10,235 nt of DNA from Acidobacteriota bacterium. GTDB taxonomy: Bacteria; Acidobacteriota; Polarisedimenticolia; QHYA01. The stretch is taken from assembly GCA_003223995.1 (NCBI GenBank), contig QHYA01000149.1, positions 6,156-16,390 of the forward strand, given 5' to 3'. Below are positions 5,515 to 10,235 of the stretch, in pieces. Made by a program: the position numbers and the translations under genes. Below the pieces are notes generated by a model that was given only the letters and a program-made list of their open reading frames with translations, made no database searches and had not been told where the DNA came from. Each line of letters opens with the position of its first letter. Position 1 is the stretch's first letter.

Positions 5515-7311
5515 GTGACTCGCCTGCGCCTGAGCTCCCCGGCGGCTGTCTTCCTTTGCTCGCTCCTGCTCGTCTCGATCGGCTCGTCCTTCTACCTCGG
5601 CTCATCCGCGGCGGGAGCGGGTTACGCCTGGCGCGGCCTGCCCCTCGACGACGCTTGGATCCACCTCGTTTATGCGCGAAGCATCGCCCGGGCCGAGCCC
5701 TTCCAGTACAACCCGGGCGAGTGGGAGACGGGATCGACAAGCCCTCTCTGGGCGCTGGTCCTTTCCCCCGCCATCGCGCTGGGCCTTCCCCCTGTCGCCT
5801 CGGGGAAGCTCCTCGGCATTCTCTTCACGGCAGCCGCCTCGGCCGTGGGGTACCGGCTCGGGACCCATCTGGGAGACAGCCTTGCCGGGCTCATGTTCGC
5901 CGCAGCGATGCCCCTTCTCCCCTATCTCGATTTCGCAGCGGTCTCGTGCACGGAGGTGCCGCTCTTCATCTTCCTCTTGCTGGTGACGATCGACCTCGCA
6001 GTGACCGAACGATGGCGGTGGGCGGGTGCTGCGGCCGGGCTTGCGATCCTTGCCCGGCCCGAAGGTTACCTGCTTCTGCCCTTGCTGGGCATCACCCTCG
6101 CCGTCCGGTTCCTTGCGAGCCGATCGAGCGATCAGACCCCCTGGAGGAAGCTGCTCCTTGACGGCGGCAGCGCTCTGGCACCGGCCCTGCTCGTCATCAC
6201 CCCCTGGGTGGGATACTGCCTCTGGGCTTCGGGAAAACCGCTGCCGGCCACCTTCTACTCCAAGGCCCAGTGGCTCGGCTTTCTGAACATCGACCAGCTC
6301 CAGAAGATCGGCGGGTTCCTTCTCTTTCAGCCCTTCTCGGGATCTTCGATTCCCAATCCTCTCCTGAAAGCTGCTGGGGCAGCCGCCGGGACCGTGCTGT
6401 TTGCCGCCGGCCTGACGGCGCTTTACAGATCCGGGCCGGCCGCGTTCGTCCTGCTCGGACTGTTCTCGCCGGTGTTCTACTACGCTCTGTCGCTGGAGCT
6501 CCCTCTGGGGTTTTTCGCCGAGCTTATGAGGGCCGGCTCCCTGCTGAACTTCTATTACTCCCGCTACATGCTTCCGGGTCTGGCGCCCTTCCTCCTGACC
6601 TCTCTCATCGGCCTGTTCAGCCTCGAGCGGCTGCTGACCTCCCGGTTTTCTTCCTCTTCTTTCTCTTCCTCGCAGCAAGAGACGGCCCCGCGGCCGGCAG
6701 CACCTCAGCGCCGGGCCGGATCCCGCCCAGCCGCGAGTCGAACAGAGAAATCTCCCAGGGAGAACAAGGAGTCCGCGGGGAGCTTCGGCGCCGCGAGGAT
6801 CGTTCTAGGGGTCGTCTTCCTCATCCTGCCGGTCTTCTCCGCGGTGCACCTGCACAGCCTCCTCATTCCTGTGTACTCCTGGAACTGCCAGAACATCGAG
6901 GAGCTGGACGCGGCGGCGGGAAAGTGGATCGCGGCGAACCTGCCGGAGAACGTCACCGTTGCCTCCAGCGACGGGGGAGCGATCCGCTACTTCGGTGAGA
7001 GGCGGATTGTCGATCTCGTGGGACTCAACACCCACCGTCTGCTCCCCTTGCTGAAACAGATCGACAAGGCCCCGAGGATGAGCGAGGAGGAGGCGCGGCT
7101 GAGGGAGCGATTCTGGAAGGAAGAGCACATCGACGACATCGCGGTCCTGGATGGATGGCACGCGCCGCTTCTGCGCGGGAGGTACCTCAAGGTCCTGAAG
7201 TTCTTTGAGCTACCCCTCAACACGATCTGCGGGCGGTCGAAGCTCGTGATCGCGAGCATGGAAGCTCAGGGGACGGTCGCGGGGGAGGGAGAAGAAACGC
7301 CGGCCGAATGA
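5515..7311 (+). CDS. Multi-pass membrane glycosyltransferase, GT-C / PMT-like
   Basis: The 598-residue protein has about ten hydrophobic membrane segments, the first at residues 8-30. Right after it, LPLDDAWIHLVYARSIA carries the Asp45-Asp46 pair, followed by YNPGE and GSTSPLW. That is the first-loop layout of GT-C enzymes such as ArnT and protein mannosyltransferases, which move a sugar from a polyprenyl-phosphate donor outside the inner membrane. The C-terminal soluble part (about 465-598) has WIAANLPENVTVASSDGGAIRYFG and IVDLVGLN, common in bacterial members. A Ser- then Arg/Pro-rich stretch (about 377-424, RFSSSSFSSSQQ onward) interrupts two membrane segments and may be a disordered loop. 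I chose GTG 5515 because AGAAGG lies six bases before it; the same frame stays open upstream inside the kinase gene, where it is out of frame and non-coding. The acceptor is unknown. Confidence 0.82.
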   Translation: MTRLRLSSPAAVFLCSLLLVSIGSSFYLGSSAAGAGYAWRGLPLDDAWIHLVYARSIARAEPFQYNPGEWETGSTSPLWALVLSPAIALGLPPVASGKLLGILFTAAASAVGYRLGTHLGDSLAGLMFAAAMPLLPYLDFAAVSCTEVPLFIFLLLVTIDLAVTERWRWAGAAAGLAILARPEGYLLLPLLGITLAVRFLASRSSDQTPWRKLLLDGGSALAPALLVITPWVGYCLWASGKPLPATFYSKAQWLGFLNIDQLQKIGGFLLFQPFSGSSIPNPLLKAAGAAAGTVLFAAGLTALYRSGPAAFVLLGLFSPVFYYALSLELPLGFFAELMRAGSLLNFYYSRYMLPGLAPFLLTSLIGLFSLERLLTSRFSSSSFSSSQQETAPRPAAPQRRAGSRPAASRTEKSPRENKESAGSFGAARIVLGVVFLILPVFSAVHLHSLLIPVYSWNCQNIEELDAAAGKWIAANLPENVTVASSDGGAIRYFGERRIVDLVGLNTHRLLPLLKQIDKAPRMSEEEARLRERFWKEEHIDDIAVLDGWHAPLLRGRYLKVLKFFELPLNTICGRSKLVIASMEAQGTVAGEGEETPAE

Positions 7312-7325
7312 AGCGATCTTTCCGG

Positions 7326-7349
7326 CCGGCGCTCAAAGCTGCACGCCGG
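7326..7349. terminator. Possible weak hairpin between convergent genes
   Basis: CCGGCG (7326-7331) can pair with CGCCGG (7344-7349) around a 12-base loop in the 59-bp gap between the convergent glycosyltransferase and Ig-like genes. A second small GAGAG/CTCTC stem follows. No T-run is present on either strand, so termination is suggested by position only. Confidence 0.25.
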
Positions 7350-7370
7350 TGAGAGAGACCCTCTCGCTGG

Positions 7371-7754
7371 CTAGCAGGCGATCGTGATCGTGAAGAACTC
7401 TCTATCCGTGCAACCGTTCTTGGATGTCGCATCGACCTCGAGGGTATAGGAGCCTGGAGGGATTCCCTTCGGAATCACGAATTGTAGCTTGACCGGCACC
7501 GTGCTGCCCCCCATGACTTTCGCGGAAACCCGCTTCTCCTGTGCTCCGGGCCCCGTCAGCGTCAGGTCGACACGAGTGGCGGAATCTCCGTTGTTTGTGA
7601 CCTGGGCAGTGACCGTGACCACATCACCCGGACAAGCAGTCTCTTTGTCAGCCGACAGGCTGACGTTGAGGCATCCCCCCGACTGGACGAACGATACAGA
7701 GAGGGCAAGAACCACGAGCAGCAGGAAAGCGATGAAAGAGAACTTGGATCTCAT
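7371..7754 (-). CDS. Small secreted Ig-like (CARDB/NEW3-type) protein with four cysteines
   Basis: The 127-residue protein starts with a clear signal peptide: basic MRSK, a hydrophobic core FIAFLLLVVLALSVSFV, and a cleavage region near QSGG. The mature part is a single beta-sandwich domain like those in CARDB or alpha-galactosidase-associated NEW3 families. CPGDVVTVTAQVTNNG is the typical opening, and PKGIPPGSYTLEVDA the typical late strands. Cysteines at 28, 41, 115 and 127 (the last residue) would allow two disulfides holding the N- and C-terminal edges together. I chose ATG 7754 because GGAGG lies eight bases upstream; the open frame continues upstream but without a better start. It is convergent with the glycosyltransferase gene and has a sigma54-type promoter motif upstream. 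Its partner or function is unknown. The box before Cys28 (SGGC) is a poor lipobox, so a lipoprotein is less likely. Confidence 0.85.
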   Translation of the reverse strand: MRSKFSFIAFLLLVVLALSVSFVQSGGCLNVSLSADKETACPGDVVTVTAQVTNNGDSATRVDLTLTGPGAQEKRVSAKVMGGSTVPVKLQFVIPKGIPPGSYTLEVDATSKNGCTDREFFTITIAC

Positions 7755-8164
7755 CGTTGGCACCTCCGCTAACCCGGTCCATCCGGGGAGGCTCCCGGTG
7801 AGTGCAAGCGCCCCGCCAGTCAAAAATCCGCGCCGATAAAAGCGTTTTCGGCTGCGGTCGGCTCGGTGGCGATGGCGGTTCCCGTAGTCGGAATTACGGC
7901 GGAAGCCCCCATGTTCGCCTCCGGTCGGCTCCTCCCGCGGGCGTCCTGGCCGGAGGGGAATTTCCCCCCTGCGGGACGGCCTTGCGCGTCTCCGCGGGAA
8001 AGGCAGCTTCTACGAATGCACGAAGGCCGTAGCGGATGGGCGTTTCTTACGGTATCCTTTGGCCGGCAGTCACGGACGCAAGGCAGAGAGCCGCGCAAGA
8101 GATGCAGACGACAGGGGATCCGTTTGATCGCTCCCGTGCCGACGAAAGGACTCGACCGACTAGT
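7755..8164. other. Divergent spacer (410 bp) rich in inverted repeats, no gene seen
   Basis: This spacer separates the minus-strand Ig-like gene from the plus-strand metal cluster. It holds the sigma54-type motif (7803-7818) and several inverted repeats: GCCG-AT-AAAA-gcg-TTTT-CGGC at 7832-7852, CCGTA/TACGG near 7880-7900, and GGGGAA/TTCCCC at 7955-7967 enclosed by GGCCG/CGGCC. Open frames exist on both strands here but show no ribosome sites or protein-like composition. No clear sigma70 promoter or Fur/Zur-type palindrome for the metal cluster was found. Confidence 0.5.
7803..7818 (-). promoter_or_regulatory. Candidate sigma54 (-24/-12) promoter of the Ig-like protein gene
   Basis: On the minus strand TGGC (7818-7815), seven bases, then TTGCA (7807-7803) reproduces the sigma54 consensus TGGCACG-N4-TTGCW with exact GG-GC spacing; only the A and C after TGGC differ. 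Transcription would begin near 7792, about 38 bases before the ATG at 7754 and just ahead of its GGAGG site. Recognition by RpoN would require an enhancer-binding protein, none of which is encoded in the window. Confidence 0.5.
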
Positions 8165-8596
8165 ATGAGGCCAGCGATCTCCAGCCAGAGAGGGAAGCTG
8201 CGCACATGGACGCTGCTGGCCCTCATCCTCTATGTTGTCCAGATAGCTGCCGTAGGTCCCGTTCACCAGATACAGGTCTCAGCAGAAACGGCATCCGGAA
8301 CGGCACTGTCTTCTCTCCCCTCCTTCCTGTTGGACGCCAGTCCGGCTGCGGCTGCCGACGCAGGCGTTTCGAATCCTTGCTCCAACCCAAACCACAAGCA
8401 CCGGCCATTGCCTCCTCACAACGAGGCCTTCTGTCCGATCTGCGTGGCGGCGAGGCATGGGCTCCCTACAACGGTCATCGCGCTCGAGGTCGGGGAGGCG
8501 CCATCCGGTGTGGTTGAGGCCCTCCGTTGCATCCTATCCATCTCTGCCTCGCCTCCAACAGCCTTTTCCCGCGCTCCTCCCTTTCCTTCCATCTGA
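8165..8596 (+). CDS. DUF2946-like small membrane/exported protein with His/Cys motif
   Basis: The 143-residue protein has a basic start (MRPAISSQRGKLR) and one hydrophobic segment (about 14-32, TWTLLALILYVVQIAAVGPV) acting as a signal or anchor. A loop then carries His77 and His79 (HKHRP) and H85-x4-C90-x2-C93 (HNEAFCPIC). It ends near SRAPPFPSI. A single N-terminal segment, a central H...CPxC motif and a terminal R-x-PP are features of the DUF2946 family, often found beside metal-uptake genes. The His/Cys cluster suggests metal binding in the periplasm (inference). I chose ATG 8165 because it gives the natural n-region; the nearest ribosome-like AAAGGA is 14 bases upstream, so ATG 8102 or 8036 in the same frame cannot be excluded. 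It is first in the metal cluster, about 100 bp before the barrel gene. Confidence 0.68.
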   Translation: MRPAISSQRGKLRTWTLLALILYVVQIAAVGPVHQIQVSAETASGTALSSLPSFLLDASPAAAADAGVSNPCSNPNHKHRPLPPHNEAFCPICVAARHGLPTTVIALEVGEAPSGVVEALRCILSISASPPTAFSRAPPFPSI

Positions 8597-8695
8597 GACG
8601 AATCGCGCGCCGCGGCTGGTAGGTCGGCGCCCATGCCACGTCTAGAACCTGCCCGGCAGGCAATCGCCCTGCCGCGGAGAAGGACAGGGAAGAGA

Positions 8696-10024
8696 ATGAT
8701 GAGAGAACGCGTGCTGTGGCTTCCATGCGTGTTGACCCTGATCTTGAGTCCTGGATCTGCCGTGCTGGCCGATGAGAGCCAGCCGAGCGATATGCAGCAA
8801 CTGAAGAAGGAGGTGTCTTCGCTCAGGGACGTGGTGGAGCGGCTGGACAAGAAGGTCGCCGAGCAGCAGCGGTTCATCGATGCGATGATGGCGCGACTGT
8901 CCGGCGCTGCCCCGCAGGCTCCTGTCGAGGCGGGCGAGGCTGCGGATGGGGGCGTGACGGCCGAACAGGTGCCCCCGCCCGAACCCACCACTCCCACACC
9001 ACCCACGCCGGCGCCTCTTCCTCAGCCTTCTCCCGCTCCCGCGGCGGCATCTCCAACGACCAACTACTTCAACCCGAGCGTCTCTGTCATCGGAAACTTT
9101 CTCGGCGTGGCGGGCCACAACCCGTCGGAGAATCTGCCCAGCGCCAACCTTCGGGAGTCCGAGCTCGCGCTACAGGCGATCGTGGACCCCTACGCGCGCG
9201 CCGACTTCTTCCTCTCCTTCGGGGAGGAAGGCGTGGGCGTCGAGGAGGGCTTCTTGACCTTCAACACCCTCCCGCTGGGCCTGCTCGCCAAGGTCGGCCG
9301 CATGAGGGCCTCCTTCGGCAAGATCAACCCGCTGCACCTTCACGTCCTCCCCTGGCCGGACGAACCCCTTCCCGTCGTCAACCTGCTCGGCGGTGAGGAA
9401 GTCTGGATCGGCACGGGGCTCTCCGTGGCCCGGCTCGTGCCTCTTCCCGGAGACATCTTCTCCGAAGCAACCCTTCAGGTTTTCCGCGGAGAGTCGGAGG
9501 GCCTCTTCTCGGCTCCGACTCGTGGAGACCTTGCCTATCTGGGCCGCTATCGCCTCTTCCACGACCTGACCGAGTCCACCAACCTCGATGTCGGCCTCAC
9601 CTACGCGTCCGGGCCGAACGGCGCCTCGGAGAACTCGCGGACCCACATGCAGGGATTCGACGCGACGCTCCGCTGGAAGCCTCTCCGGACGGCCACGTAC
9701 CGCTCGGTTACCTTCCGCACCGAATACATCCGCAGCCGGCGCGAGGAGATCGCCGAGGGGCACCCATCGGGCTGGTTCCTCTCGGGCGAGTGGCAGTTCA
9801 TGAAGCGCTGGTTTGCCGGGGCTCGGTGGGAGCAGGCAAACCACCCGGACGACGCCTCCACAACGGACCGGGGACAGGCCCTGCTGCTGACCTTCTGGCC
9901 GAGCGAATTCTCGCAACTGCGCGGGGAGCTGCGCCGCCGGGACTTCGCCGACGCTCCCACGGCCCTGGAGGGCCTGCTGCAGTTGCAATTCTCCATCGGC
10001 GCCCACGGCGCCCACCCCTTCTAG
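8696..10024 (+). CDS. Outer-membrane barrel protein (porin-like) with N-terminal coiled coil, metal-transport cluster
   Basis: The 442-residue protein starts MMRERVLWLPCVLTLILSP and has a signal cleavage site near SAVLA-DE. Residues 35-70 (QLKKEVSSLRDVVERLDKKV onward) form a short coiled coil like those that trimerise or touch peptidoglycan. A Pro/Thr/Ala linker (about 93-121) follows. From about residue 123 the chain alternates as amphipathic beta strands (SVSVIGNFLGVAG, ADFFLSFG, LLAKVGRMRASFGKINP, DATLRWKPL, FLSGEWQF, FAGARWEQAN) and ends on an aromatic residue (HPF), typical of BAM-inserted barrels. I chose ATG 8696 because AGGGA lies five bases upstream and the signal peptide begins there; ATG 8633 would add 21 unlikely residues. 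It is eight bases before a ZnuA-type binding protein gene, so passage of metal ions through the outer membrane is the favoured role (inference). Confidence 0.85.
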   Translation: MMRERVLWLPCVLTLILSPGSAVLADESQPSDMQQLKKEVSSLRDVVERLDKKVAEQQRFIDAMMARLSGAAPQAPVEAGEAADGGVTAEQVPPPEPTTPTPPTPAPLPQPSPAPAAASPTTNYFNPSVSVIGNFLGVAGHNPSENLPSANLRESELALQAIVDPYARADFFLSFGEEGVGVEEGFLTFNTLPLGLLAKVGRMRASFGKINPLHLHVLPWPDEPLPVVNLLGGEEVWIGTGLSVARLVPLPGDIFSEATLQVFRGESEGLFSAPTRGDLAYLGRYRLFHDLTESTNLDVGLTYASGPNGASENSRTHMQGFDATLRWKPLRTATYRSVTFRTEYIRSRREEIAEGHPSGWFLSGEWQFMKRWFAGARWEQANHPDDASTTDRGQALLLTFWPSEFSQLRGELRRRDFADAPTALEGLLQLQFSIGAHGAHPF

Positions 10025-10027
10025 GAG
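10023..10027 (+). promoter_or_regulatory. Ribosome binding site of the metal-binding protein gene
   Basis: AGGAG overlaps the TAG stop of the barrel gene and ends five bases before ATG 10033. This indicates translational coupling of the two genes. Confidence 0.6.
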
Positions 10028-10032
10028 TGTCC

Positions 10033-10235
10033 ATGAGAGCCACCCGATTCCTCATCACCACCGCCCTCCTCGGGGGGCTGGCGGCCCCTGCCTCCGCCAA
10101 GATCCGGGTCGTTTCGAGCCTGGATGATTTCGCCTCGATCGCGGGCGCCGTCGGAGGAGACAACGTCGAGACCGTCGCCCTCGCCAAGGGCTACCAGGAC
10201 CCGCATTTCGTGGACCCGAAACCCTCGTTCATCCT
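10033..10235 (+). CDS. Metal ABC transporter substrate-binding protein, ZnuA-like (N-terminal part, runs off right edge)
   Basis: Sixty-seven codons are visible. A signal peptide (MRATRFLITTALLGGLAAPASA, cleavage before Lys23) leads into IRVVSSLDDFASIAGAVGGD and GYQDPHFVDPKPS. This is the start of cluster A-I (ZnuA/TroA) binding proteins: the first beta strand and helix, then the loop with DPH, where His58 would be the first metal ligand. Family members capture zinc or manganese in the periplasm for a ZnuBC-type transporter, whose genes probably follow outside the window. There is no lipobox cysteine, so it is probably soluble, as is usual for Gram-negative ZnuA. The gene is coupled to the barrel gene (8-base gap). 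Which metal it carries cannot be told from this fragment. Confidence 0.88.
   Translation, partial: MRATRFLITTALLGGLAAPASAKIRVVSSLDDFASIAGAVGGDNVETVALAKGYQDPHFVDPKPSFI

Noticed and set aside
5602..6678. Minus-strand open frame of 358 codons opposite the glycosyltransferase
   Set aside because: It is a Gly/Glu/Arg-rich antisense shadow of a multi-pass membrane protein, with no domain recognised.
7663..7674. Lipobox in the Ig-like protein (SGGC, Cys28)
   Set aside because: It lacks the Leu/Val and Ala/Ser positions of a normal lipobox, and the cysteine is better explained as a disulfide partner.
8070..8115. c-di-GMP-I riboswitch-like GGACGCAAGGC upstream of the metal cluster
   Set aside because: The matching upstream GCAAA-type half and the closing stems of that class are not found. 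The similarity is limited to one short motif.
7820..8266. Minus-strand open frame of 148 codons in the divergent spacer
   Set aside because: No ribosome site, no protein-like pattern, and it crosses the start of the DUF2946-like gene.
9170..10015. Minus-strand open frame of 281 codons opposite the barrel protein
   Set aside because: It is antisense to a protein with a clear signal peptide and barrel strands, and no family features are visible.

Overview
The window is high-GC DNA (clearly above 60% by eye) from a Gram-negative bacterium. The envelope content supports this: an outer-membrane barrel protein, several exported proteins, and a membrane glycosyltransferase of the GT-C type. Gene style (a short primary-like sigma factor, an NtrB-like hybrid kinase, exported Ig-like proteins, a zinc-type ABC binding protein beside a coiled-coil porin) would fit Acidobacteriota or a deltaproteobacterial/Myxococcota-like lineage. 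That placement is an inference and cannot be settled from this window.

Left block (1-1482, minus strand): an XRE-type helix-turn-helix gene is followed one base later by a TPR-repeat gene. About 50 bp further on comes the start of an exported protein that runs off the left edge. The DNA-binding and TPR parts resemble a one-protein TPR regulator split over two coupled genes. A divergent spacer (1483-1905) separates them from the next block. It holds one good sigma70-type promoter in each direction, and the rightward one would give a long leader with several possible RNA stems.

Centre (1906-5255, plus strand): a sigma70-family factor without region 1.1 is followed with little or no gap by a soluble hybrid histidine kinase (GAF-like, PAS, HisKA/HATPase, receiver). 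The pair looks like one regulatory operon. A 259-bp spacer then carries a long imperfect hairpin and a 21-nt direct repeat, like a repetitive extragenic element. After it comes a multi-pass GT-C/PMT-like membrane glycosyltransferase (5515-7311).

Right block: a small secreted four-cysteine Ig-like protein lies on the minus strand (7371-7754), preceded by a well-spaced sigma54-type -24/-12 promoter. A second divergent spacer (7755-8164) holds GC-rich inverted repeats. A plus-strand metal-acquisition cluster follows: a DUF2946-like His/Cys membrane protein, an outer-membrane barrel protein with an N-terminal coiled coil and proline-rich linker, and the first 67 codons of a ZnuA-type binding protein that runs off the right edge. 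The three suggest movement of zinc or a similar metal from the outer membrane to a periplasmic binding protein.
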